Source: Tissierella_B sp964485455
Lineage (GTDB): Bacteria; Bacillota; Clostridia; Tissierellales; Tissierellaceae
NCBI GenBank assembly: GCA_964485455.1
Contig: CAZAJU010000067.1
Location: forward strand, 1-11,854
Length of the DNA stretch: 11,854 nucleotides
Direction of reading: 5' to 3'
A program made the position numbers and the translations under genes. Shown in pieces: positions 1-6,632 of this stretch. The notes below the pieces were generated by a model that saw nothing but the letters and a program-made list of their open reading frames with translations, searched no databases and had not been told where the DNA came from. Numbering within the stretch: the first letter of the stretch is position 1; each line of letters opens with the position of its first letter.

Positions 1-81
1 TTTAATTATAGTTGTTGGATTCTTCTATTAATTACCAAATACACTATTTAAAATTTAATGTTTATTAATAGTTGTTAGCAT

Positions 82-457
82 TGTGGATAATTTTATTGAT
101 TATCCTATTAAGTTTTGTTATTATAAATATGGTGTTGATATCTTTTAAAAATTATAAAAATCCACAAAGTTATTCACAATTTGTTGATAGTTTGTGGATA
201 ACTTTGGATTATTTAAAATATATATTTGAATTTTTAGTGTTTTGTTTAAGTTTTTGTCCACAAAAAGATGTTTTTTTATTATGTGGATAATCATCGTACT
301 TAAACATTTTTTAATCTAATTCACAACTTGTTTATAAACTTATACACACTTATAATTTTATTTTTTTATTTTGCTTATTACATTTACTTATGATTTTTTT
401 GTTGATAAGTATGTTGATAAGTTTCGATTTTATCTTATCTATTTAGGAGGTTTTTTT
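82..457. other. oriC, upstream DnaA-box cluster
   Basis: This is the non-coding upstream half of a bipartite origin, where the initiator DnaA binds. Against the 9-mer TTATCCACA, perfect copies lie on the - strand at 82-90, 193-201 and 282-290. One-mismatch copies are TTATTCACA 170-178 (+), TTGTCCACA 254-262 (+), TTATACACA 340-348 (+), and TTATCAACA on the - strand at 400-408 and 412-420. Weaker two-mismatch candidates lie at 158-166, 182-190 and 317-325. The boxes at 170/193 and 254/282 form two pairs with arms pointing at each other. The last two boxes belong to an 11-base tandem direct repeat, TGTTGATAAGT, at 400-410 and 412-422. Bases 1-81 hold no recognisable gene or site; in related genomes rpmH lies further left, but it is not in this window. 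A 72-codon open frame crossing this cluster is not credible. Confidence 0.9.
328..356 (+). promoter_or_regulatory. Probable sigma-A-type promoter of dnaA
   Basis: A -35 element TTGTTT (328-333) is followed after exactly 17 bases by a perfect -10 TATAAT (351-356), about 100 bases before the dnaA start. The spacer contains the DnaA box TTATACACA (340-348). Two further boxes (400-408, 412-420) lie in the predicted leader. DnaA bound at these sites would be expected to block its own promoter, as autoregulation of dnaA is known in several bacteria. Promoter position is inferred from motif match only. Confidence 0.65.
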
Positions 458-1786
458 ATGTCTTCAAATTTGGATTCCCTTTGGAAAGATGTACTTAATG
501 TCATAAAAGTTGAGCTTACAGAGGTTAGTTTCAATACTTGGCTTAAATCCATTAATCCAATTAGTTTATCCAATAACAAAATAATCCTGGGCGCTCCAAA
601 TGATTTTACTAAAGGTATATTGACCGGAAGATACTATAATTTAATTAAAAATTCCATAAAACAGGTTACGGGCGAGGATTATACTGTTGAATTTATTATC
701 CCTGGGGAAGAAACAAACTTTGATGTAGAACCGGTAGTTCAGGAAATACCAGAAAATAATCAAAGAACTCAATTGAATCCAAAATATACTTTTAATACAT
801 TTGTTATTGGTAACAGTAATAGATTTGCTCATGCTGCTTCTCTTGCTGTAGCTGAAGCACCAGCACAAGCTTATAACCCCTTATTTTTATATGGAGGAGT
901 AGGTTTAGGGAAGACGCATCTTATGCATGCAATAGGACATTACATACTAAGTCAAAATCCTAATTCTAAGGTTGTATATGTAACTTCAGAAAAGTTTACT
1001 AATGAACTTATTAACTCCATTAGAGAATATAGAAATGAAGAGTTTAGAAATAAATACAGAAATATAGATGTTTTATTAGTGGATGATATCCAATTTATCG
1101 CTGGTAAAGAAGGGACACAAGAGGAGTTCTTCCATACATTTAATGCACTTCATGAGGCTAATAAACAAATAATAATTTCATCTGATCGACCACCAAAGGA
1201 GATACCTACATTAGAGGATAGACTAAGATCTAGATTTGAGTGGGGGCTAATAGCAGATATACAACCACCAGATTTAGAAACTAGAATAGCAATCTTAAGA
1301 AAGAAGGCAAGTCTAGAGAATATAGAAATCGAAGAAAAGGTCATAAGTTTTATTGCTACTATGATTCAATCAAACATTAGGGAATTGGAAGGTGCTCTTA
1401 TAAGAGTTGTAGCCTACTCATCTCTTACTAATAAACCGGTTACAGAAGAGCTAGTAGAGGAAGCTCTTAAAGATATTCTTTCAGGTAATAAGCCTAAAGA
1501 GATTACTGTAGATAGTATCAAAGATGTTATATCAAAAGCATATAAGATAAAAATGGATGATTTTAACTCTAAAAAGAGGACAAGGGCAATTGCATATCCT
1601 AGACAGATAGCAATGTACATCACAAGAGAGCTGACAGACCTTTCCCTTCCTAAAATTGGGGATGAATTTGGAGGAAGAGATCATACTACGGTTATACATG
1701 CATGCGACAAAATCAATACGGATATGGATAATGATTTAAGCTTCAAGAGAAAAATTGAGAATTTTATAGAAGAAATTAAAGGCTAA
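458..1786 (+). CDS. dnaA: Chromosomal replication initiator protein DnaA
   Basis: DnaA is the AAA+ ATPase that binds origin boxes, melts the duplex and loads the helicase. At 442 residues it has normal family length. Domain I (about 1-80) opens with the typical LWKDVLNVIK helix, and a short linker follows to about 107. The AAA+ domain has Walker A GGVGLGKT at 146-153, Walker B LLVDD at 206-210, the arginine-rich RLRSRF at 255-260 and the sensor-2 region IRELEGAL near 307-314. Domain IV carries the DNA-binding signature GGRDHTTV at 405-412. The start is ATG 458, with AGGAGG at 445-450. An in-frame TTG further upstream at 371 would add 29 residues across the DnaA boxes, has no ribosome binding site and is rejected. 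The gene is probably autoregulated through boxes in its promoter and leader. Confidence 0.98.
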   Translation: MSSNLDSLWKDVLNVIKVELTEVSFNTWLKSINPISLSNNKIILGAPNDFTKGILTGRYYNLIKNSIKQVTGEDYTVEFIIPGEETNFDVEPVVQEIPENNQRTQLNPKYTFNTFVIGNSNRFAHAASLAVAEAPAQAYNPLFLYGGVGLGKTHLMHAIGHYILSQNPNSKVVYVTSEKFTNELINSIREYRNEEFRNKYRNIDVLLVDDIQFIAGKEGTQEEFFHTFNALHEANKQIIISSDRPPKEIPTLEDRLRSRFEWGLIADIQPPDLETRIAILRKKASLENIEIEEKVISFIATMIQSNIRELEGALIRVVAYSSLTNKPVTEELVEEALKDILSGNKPKEITVDSIKDVISKAYKIKMDDFNSKKRTRAIAYPRQIAMYITRELTDLSLPKIGDEFGGRDHTTVIHACDKINTDMDNDLSFKRKIENFIEEIKG

Positions 1787-1790
1787 AAAT

Positions 1791-1890
1791 TTATCAACTG
1801 TGGATATTTAAAAATATATTTTGTAGTTATCCACATGTTATTAAATGTTTTCAAACTTCATGTTTTAAACCAAAAAATGGCTTATCCACA
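1791..1890. other. oriC, downstream DnaA-box cluster in the dnaA-dnaN gap
   Basis: This is the second half of the bipartite origin. Perfect TTATCCACA boxes lie on the + strand at 1827-1835 and 1882-1890. A one-mismatch box, TGTGGATAT, is read on the - strand at 1799-1807, overlapped by the weaker TTATCAACT at 1791-1799. The last box is the one nearest the unwinding element. No terminator is visible here, so dnaA transcripts may continue into dnaN; no convincing separate dnaN promoter was found. Confidence 0.88.
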
Positions 1891-1901
1891 TAATAACATG
1901 T
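1833..1901. repeat. 11-bp inverted repeat bracketing the last origin DnaA box
   Basis: The arm ACATGTTATTA (1833-1843) is the exact reverse complement of TAATAACATGT (1891-1901), with 47 bases between. The left arm begins within the final ACA of the box at 1827-1835. The right arm starts directly after the box at 1882-1890 and ends two bases before the triplet array. Both sites therefore share TTATCCACAT. The repeat is seen directly; any structural role is inference. Confidence 0.75.
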
Positions 1902-1902
1902 C

Positions 1903-1947
1903 CTACTACTATTACTACTGTATTCATTATTTTTATTATCTATTTTT
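1903..1947. other. DnaA-trio and AT-rich DNA unwinding element
   Basis: Six consecutive triplets, CTA CTA CTA TTA CTA CTG (1903-1920), follow the DnaA box at 1882-1890 by 12 bases. On the complementary strand these read 3'-GAT-5', the DnaA-trio described for Bacillus subtilis and widely in bacteria, on which DnaA assembles as a single-strand filament. Bases 1921-1947 are almost wholly A/T and are the likely melting site. Unlike the Bacillus arrangement, the spacer between box and trio is not GC-rich. Confidence 0.8.
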
Positions 1948-1958
1948 AGGAGGAAAAA

Positions 1959-3065
1959 ATGAAAATTACCATTAATCAAAGAGAATTATCAAAACATATA
2001 AATATAGCTCAAAAAGGTATATCCTCAAGAACTACTTTGCAAATTTTAGATGGCATTTTAATAGAAACTATAAATGATAAGATTAAATTAACAGCAACTG
2101 ATTTAGAAATAAGTATAGAAACTTTTGCAGATTGTCACGTTATTCAGGATGGATCTATAGTAGTTAACTCAAGAATATTTGGAGATATAATTAAAAAACT
2201 ACCTGATGCTCCTATTAATATTGAGGTAAATAACAACAACATAAATATAAAGTGTGAGAATTCCGAGTTCAATATTATAGGAAACCCAGGTTCAGATTAT
2301 CCAGACCTTCCTATAATAGAAGAACAAGATAAATTTATACTTCCAAAGGATTTATTTAAGAATGCGATAAGACAAACTGTTTTTGCTACTACACAGGACG
2401 AAACAAGGCCTACACTTACAGGAGTACTTCTTGAAATTGAAAACAATCAGATTTCTTTTGTATCACTGGATGGATATAGGTTAGCATTAAGAAAAATTCC
2501 TATTAGTTCAGATATTTCATTAAAAATTATAATACCTGGAAGATCTTTAAATGAACTTAATAAGATTCTTGAAGATAGAGAAGAGGATATTACTATAAGT
2601 TGTGCTACTGGGCAAGTAATTTTCAATATTGGGGACACAATAGTATATTCAAGATTGCTTGAAGGTCAATTCTTTAATTATAAGGATATTATGAGAAAAG
2701 ATCATAAGACTAAGGTAATAGTAAATAAGAGAGAATTTCAAAATGGCCTTGAAAGAGCTTCACTTTTAGCAAAGGAAGAGAAGGCAAATCTAGTAAGATT
2801 AAATGTAATTGATGAAAATGTAATAATAAGATCTAACTCAGAAATAGGGGACGTTTTTGAAAAGATTACTTCATCCCAAGATGGGGAGAATCTAAATATA
2901 GCGTTTAATTCTAGATATATACTAGAGGGTATTAAAATCATTGATGCAGATGAAATCGAAATGAATTTTATGGGAAGCTTAAATCCTTGTATAATAAATG
3001 GTGTCAATGATGATAGCTATACTTACCTAGTTTTACCAGTAAGATTAGCTCAAGATGACTTTTAA
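1959..3065 (+). CDS. dnaN: DNA polymerase III subunit beta (sliding clamp)
   Basis: This is the ring-shaped clamp that tethers the replicative polymerase and other factors to DNA. Its 368 residues fit the family's three-fold repeat of about 120-residue clamp domains. Recognisable family segments are DETRPTLTGVLLE in the second domain, DGYRLA shortly after, and the C-terminal LVLPVRL, which is followed by a five-residue tail (AQDDF). The N-terminus MKITINQREL is typical. The start is ATG 1959 with AGGAGG at 1948-1953. The ribosome binding site directly follows the origin's AT-rich unwinding element, so the 5' leader of dnaN is itself origin DNA. yaaA follows after 25 bases. Confidence 0.98.
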   Translation: MKITINQRELSKHINIAQKGISSRTTLQILDGILIETINDKIKLTATDLEISIETFADCHVIQDGSIVVNSRIFGDIIKKLPDAPINIEVNNNNINIKCENSEFNIIGNPGSDYPDLPIIEEQDKFILPKDLFKNAIRQTVFATTQDETRPTLTGVLLEIENNQISFVSLDGYRLALRKIPISSDISLKIIIPGRSLNELNKILEDREEDITISCATGQVIFNIGDTIVYSRLLEGQFFNYKDIMRKDHKTKVIVNKREFQNGLERASLLAKEEKANLVRLNVIDENVIIRSNSEIGDVFEKITSSQDGENLNIAFNSRYILEGIKIIDADEIEMNFMGSLNPCIINGVNDDSYTYLVLPVRLAQDDF

Positions 3066-3090
3066 AAGCAGTGAATATTGGAGGGTAAAT

Positions 3091-3300
3091 ATGAACGAGA
3101 TTAAGATTGAAACCGATTATATTAAATTGGATTCATTTCTTAAACTGGCCGCTGTTGTACAGACTGGAGGTCAGGCTAAGATTATGATTTCTGATGGTAT
3201 GGTTATGGTTAATGGAGAGGTTTGTACTATGAGAGGTAAAAAGCTTAGAAAAAATGATGTAGTTGAAATTGAAGACTACGAAAAATTTATTGTTATATAA
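3091..3300 (+). CDS. yaaA: S4-domain RNA-binding protein YaaA
   Basis: This 69-residue protein is essentially one S4 RNA-binding domain, the fold also found in ribosomal protein S4 and pseudouridine synthases. The motif DSFLKLAAVVQTGGQAK at about residues 14-30 and MVNGEVCTMRGKKLR near 39-53 are typical of the YaaA family, which always sits between dnaN and recF in Firmicutes. The Bacillus subtilis homologue is about the same length and has been linked to ribosome assembly. The start is ATG 3091, with GGAGG at 3080-3084. A longer in-frame reading from ATG 3055 overlaps the end of dnaN and lacks a ribosome binding site, so it was not used. Confidence 0.93.
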   Translation: MNEIKIETDYIKLDSFLKLAAVVQTGGQAKIMISDGMVMVNGEVCTMRGKKLRKNDVVEIEDYEKFIVI

Positions 3301-3330
3301 AATGCAGCTAGGCCTTAAGGGGTGTAATAT

Positions 3331-4437
3331 TTGAATGTAAAAAGCATCAGGCTTATTAATTTCAGAAATTATTATAATATTAACGTTAACTTTAATAAGA
3401 ACATTAACATATTTGTTGGCAAGAATGCCCAAGGAAAGACTAACCTTTTGGAATCTATCTATATGTGCTCTACAGGTAAATCCTTCAGGTCCAATAAAGA
3501 CAGGGATATAATAAACTTTGAAAAAAAGGAAGCATATATAGGCGCGGATTTATCAATAGGAAACTTTAATAAATTTATTGAACTTAAAATGAATAGGGAA
3601 AAACCAAAGATTATTAGAGTAAATAAAAACGAATTAAAAAATCAGAAAGAGTTATATTCTGGTTTAAATATGGTAATATTCAATCCTGATGACTTAAAGA
3701 TAGTTAAGGATGGCCCCCAAGAGAGAAGAAACTTTATGGACCAAAGCATTTCTCAGCTTAAGCCTATCTATAATCATAATCTTGGAAGATACTTAAATGT
3801 ACTTTATCAACGTAGTAAAATCTTAAAATCTAATAGGTTCAAAGTAGATCTTAGTTTATTAGATGTATTTGATTCACAGTTGGCAAAGCTAGGAACTACT
3901 GTTATTTTAGAAAGATATTCATATATTAAGGAATTAGCTGAAATAAGTAGAAATGTACAATATAATCTTACCCATGGAAAGGAATATCTTGATATAAAAT
4001 ATCTTTCCAATGTACCTATATTAGAAAACAAGCAAGATATGGAGAAATTATACTTAACGCTTTTAAAGGAAAACAATATAAGGGATATTGAATATGGAAA
4101 TACAGAAATAGGTCCACATAGAGATGATATGCAAATTTTTATTGATGGTAAGGATGTAAGAAGCTTTGGTTCACAAGGTCAGCAGAGGACAACAGTTCTT
4201 ACATTAAAGCTCGCAGAGGTAGATCTTATTAAGAAGGATAGGGGGATGTATCCCGTAGTTCTTTTAGATGATGTATTTTCTGAGCTTGATGATGAAAGGC
4301 GATTATATCTTACAAGGTCTTTGAAAAAAATGCAGACTTTTATAACTATGACAGATGCAGTAGATATTAAATCATTAGAAAATATGGATAAGAATATTTA
4401 CCATATAGAAAATGGTAGCTTGGAGAGAAGGGGTTAA
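3331..4437 (+). CDS. recF: DNA replication and repair protein RecF
   Basis: RecF is an SMC/Rad50-like ATPase that works with RecO and RecR to load RecA at single-strand gaps and stalled forks. At 368 residues it is of usual length. The N-terminus NVKSIRLINFRNY is diagnostic. Walker A GKNAQGKT is at 30-37, the ABC signature-like GSQGQQRT begins at 280, and Walker B VVLLDDVFSELD spans about 309-320. The start is TTG 3331, supported by AAGGGGTG at 3317-3324 and by alignment of the first residues with the family; no ATG is available nearby. The last codons overlap the formal reading of remB, and the recF 3' end supplies the purine-rich AAGGGG that probably serves remB. Confidence 0.96.
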   Translation: MNVKSIRLINFRNYYNINVNFNKNINIFVGKNAQGKTNLLESIYMCSTGKSFRSNKDRDIINFEKKEAYIGADLSIGNFNKFIELKMNREKPKIIRVNKNELKNQKELYSGLNMVIFNPDDLKIVKDGPQERRNFMDQSISQLKPIYNHNLGRYLNVLYQRSKILKSNRFKVDLSLLDVFDSQLAKLGTTVILERYSYIKELAEISRNVQYNLTHGKEYLDIKYLSNVPILENKQDMEKLYLTLLKENNIRDIEYGNTEIGPHRDDMQIFIDGKDVRSFGSQGQQRTTVLTLKLAEVDLIKKDRGMYPVVLLDDVFSELDDERRLYLTRSLKKMQTFITMTDAVDIKSLENMDKNIYHIENGSLERRG

Positions 4438-4693
4438 AATATTCATTCATATTGGCAATAGTATTTCAGTGATGGAAGATGATATAATATTAATTCTGGA
4501 CAAGAATAGTGTATCTTTGTCTAAGGATAATATAGATTTAATAAATAGACTTATGGAAAATGGAATAAATGAAATTGAAGATGAAATAAAAAGTTATATA
4601 TTAGTTCGAGACCTAGAAAATGATATAGGAATAAAGCTATATGTATCAAATATTTCATCTATATCCTTAATGAAAAGAAAAGGATATAGATAG
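4412..4693 (+). CDS. remB: RemB / YaaB family regulator (DUF370); start uncertain, probably ATA 4439
   Basis: This is a small DNA-binding protein of the DUF370/RemA family, whose Bacillus subtilis members take part in control of biofilm matrix genes. The place between recF and gyrB is the standard position of remB (yaaB). The family N-terminus M-(F/Y)-I-H-I-G corresponds here to codons 4439-4456, which read I-F-I-H-I-G with ATA at the start position. This would give 84 residues, against 81 in Bacillus. The C-terminal segment LYVSNISSISLMKRKG matches the family's conserved end. The coordinates given use the only in-frame ATG (4412), which adds nine residues unlike the family, overlaps recF by 26 bases and has no good ribosome binding site. 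By contrast AAGGGG at 4428-4433 is well placed for 4439. Identity is secure; the start is not. Confidence 0.88.
   Translation: MVAWREGVKIFIHIGNSISVMEDDIILILDKNSVSLSKDNIDLINRLMENGINEIEDEIKSYILVRDLENDIGIKLYVSNISSISLMKRKGYR
4425..4433 (+). promoter_or_regulatory. Ribosome binding site pointing to an ATA start for remB
   Basis: The purine run GAGAAGGGG lies at the very end of recF. It ends five bases before ATA 4439 and lies downstream of the ATG at 4412, so it cannot serve that ATG. The recF stop codon (4435-4437) ends one base before ATA, an arrangement that suits re-initiation by terminating ribosomes. Confidence 0.6.
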
Positions 4694-4703
4694 GAGGGAA
4701 AAT

Positions 4704-6623
4704 ATGGATAATGAAATAAATGGAAATGGTGATAGGAGTTATACGGCCAGTGATATTCAGGTATTAACAGGTTTGGATCCTGTTAGAAAGAGACCTGGTA
4801 TGTACATTGGTAGTACTGGGCCGAAGGGTCTACACCATCTTGTATATGAAGTTGTAGATAATAGTATAGATGAGGCCTTAGCTGGTATATGTGATACTAT
4901 TATAGTCAAATTATTTAATGATGGCTCAGTATCTGTAGAGGACAATGGTAGTGGTATACCTGTTGAAATTCATCCTCAAACAGGTAAGTCAACTGTAGAA
5001 ACAGTACTAACTATACTTCATGCCGGTGGAAAGTTTAATAATTCAGCATACAAGGTATCTGGTGGTCTACATGGTGTAGGTGTTTCTGTAGTAAATGCAT
5101 TATCAGATTGGTTAGTTGCAAAGGTAAGAAGAGATGGAATGGAATATATGCAAAGGTTTGAAAAAGGTGTTGCTACTACAGAACTTAAACCTATTGGAAA
5201 TTCAAACTTAACAGGTACTACAATTCATTTCAAGCCAGATGCAGAAATATTTGAAACTGTAGAATTTTCTTTTGAAACCCTTGAGTTTAGGTTTAGAGAA
5301 ATGGCATTTTTAAATAAGGGAATAAAGATAATAATACATGACGAGAGAACTGACACCCACAAGGAATTTCACTATGAAGGTGGAATTAAATCCTTTGTTC
5401 AATTTATAAATAAAAATAAGACACCACTTCATAAAGATGTTATATATTTTGAGGGTTTTAAGGATGGCACTCTAGTTGAACTAGCAATGCAATATACGGA
5501 TGCATACACGGAAAATATTCTAAGCTTTGCTAATAATATCAATACAATAGATGGAGGAACCCATCTTTCAGGTCTTAGATCTGCCTTGACTAGAGTTATG
5601 AATGAATATGGAAGAAAGTACAATTTTCTAAAAGAAAAGGATGAAAATCTTTCAGGTGAAGATGCTAGAGAAGGTATTACTGCAGTTATATCAGTAAAGC
5701 TTTCAGAACCACAATTTGAAGGCCAAACCAAGGGAAAATTAGGAAATAGTGAAACTAGAAGTATTGTAGAGTCTTTAGTTGTAGAATTTTTAACTTCGTA
5801 TTTAGAAGAAAATCCAAAGGATGGTAAGGTAATACTAGATAAGGCCATTAATTCCCAAAGGGCTAGAGAAGCTGCAAGAAAGGCAAGAGACCTAACTAGA
5901 AAGAGAAGTGTATTAGATAATATAACTTTACCTGGAAAGTTGGCTGACTGCCAATCCAGCGACATAAATGAAACTGAAATATTTATCGTAGAGGGTGATT
6001 CTGCGGGAGGTAGTGCAAAGCAGGGTAGAAGTAGAAAATTCCAAGCCATATTACCACTAAAGGGTAAAATAATGAACGTAGAAAAAGCAAGACTTGATAA
6101 AATACTTGGATATGAGGAAATCAGGTCTATGATTACAGCTTTTGGTACAGGAATAGGCAGTGAATTCAATATTGAAAAACTAAGATATGGAAAGATTATT
6201 ATAATGACGGATGCTGACGTAGACGGTGCACATATTAGGACTCTTTTATTAACATTCTTCTTTAGATATATGAAGGAGCTAATAGATGAGGGTCATATTT
6301 ATATAGCCCAACCACCTCTTTATAAGGTAACCAAGGGTAAAAAGGAAGCTTATTGTTATAGTGATAAGGATCTTGATGAATTCTTAAATGAAGTTGGAAG
6401 AACTAATTACAATATTCAAAGATATAAGGGTCTTGGAGAGATGAATGCAGATCAATTATATGATACCACTATGGATCCTAATACTAGAACTCTTCTTAAG
6501 GTAACTATACAGGATGCAGTCAATGCAGATGAAATTTTCACTACTCTTATGGGGGACAAGGTAGAACCTAGAAGGGAATTTATACAGGAAAATTCAAAAT
6601 ATGTTAAAAATCTAGACATATAG
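4704..6623 (+). CDS. gyrB: DNA gyrase subunit B
   Basis: GyrB is the ATPase subunit of gyrase, which with GyrA introduces negative supercoils ahead of forks. At 639 residues it is the normal length for Gram-positive GyrB. The GHKL ATPase domain shows catalytic Glu49 and Asn53 in YEVVDNSIDEALAG, Asp80 in EDNGSGIP, and the lid GGLHGVGVS at 120-128. The TOPRIM domain has EGDSAGG at 430-436 and the metal-binding DADVDG at 503-508. The conserved C-terminal segment QRYKGLGEMN and the short tail identify GyrB. GyrB alone does not fully exclude ParE, but the neighbouring gyrA with an intact GyrA box settles it. The start is ATG 4704. Its AGGAGG (4692-4697) overlaps the remB stop codon, so the two genes are translationally close. 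Confidence 0.98.
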   Translation: MDNEINGNGDRSYTASDIQVLTGLDPVRKRPGMYIGSTGPKGLHHLVYEVVDNSIDEALAGICDTIIVKLFNDGSVSVEDNGSGIPVEIHPQTGKSTVETVLTILHAGGKFNNSAYKVSGGLHGVGVSVVNALSDWLVAKVRRDGMEYMQRFEKGVATTELKPIGNSNLTGTTIHFKPDAEIFETVEFSFETLEFRFREMAFLNKGIKIIIHDERTDTHKEFHYEGGIKSFVQFINKNKTPLHKDVIYFEGFKDGTLVELAMQYTDAYTENILSFANNINTIDGGTHLSGLRSALTRVMNEYGRKYNFLKEKDENLSGEDAREGITAVISVKLSEPQFEGQTKGKLGNSETRSIVESLVVEFLTSYLEENPKDGKVILDKAINSQRAREAARKARDLTRKRSVLDNITLPGKLADCQSSDINETEIFIVEGDSAGGSAKQGRSRKFQAILPLKGKIMNVEKARLDKILGYEEIRSMITAFGTGIGSEFNIEKLRYGKIIIMTDADVDGAHIRTLLLTFFFRYMKELIDEGHIYIAQPPLYKVTKGKKEAYCYSDKDLDEFLNEVGRTNYNIQRYKGLGEMNADQLYDTTMDPNTRTLLKVTIQDAVNADEIFTTLMGDKVEPRREFIQENSKYVKNLDI

Positions 6624-6632
6624 GAGGGCAAG

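Noticed and set aside
72..290. 72-codon open frame with hydrophobic translation upstream of dnaA
   Set aside because: It starts at TTG without a ribosome binding site and is crossed by five DnaA boxes; AT-rich DNA readily gives hydrophobic translations.
366..394. Second dnaA promoter using TATGAT at 389-394
   Set aside because: The only element at 17 bases is TTATTT, and the better TTGCTT is only 12 bases away; the 328-356 promoter is much stronger.
371..457. 29-residue N-terminal extension of DnaA
   Set aside because: It begins at TTG with no ribosome binding site, covers two DnaA boxes, and is absent from the family; AGGAGG at 445-450 points to ATG 458.
3055..3090. Extended YaaA start at ATG 3055
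   Set aside because: It overlaps the dnaN end, has no ribosome binding site, and adds residues not found in the family; ATG 3091 has GGAGG.
5429..6169. 246-codon open frame on the - strand inside gyrB
   Set aside because: It lies wholly opposite a clearly coding gyrB, with no ribosome binding site or recognisable domain; it is an antisense shadow.
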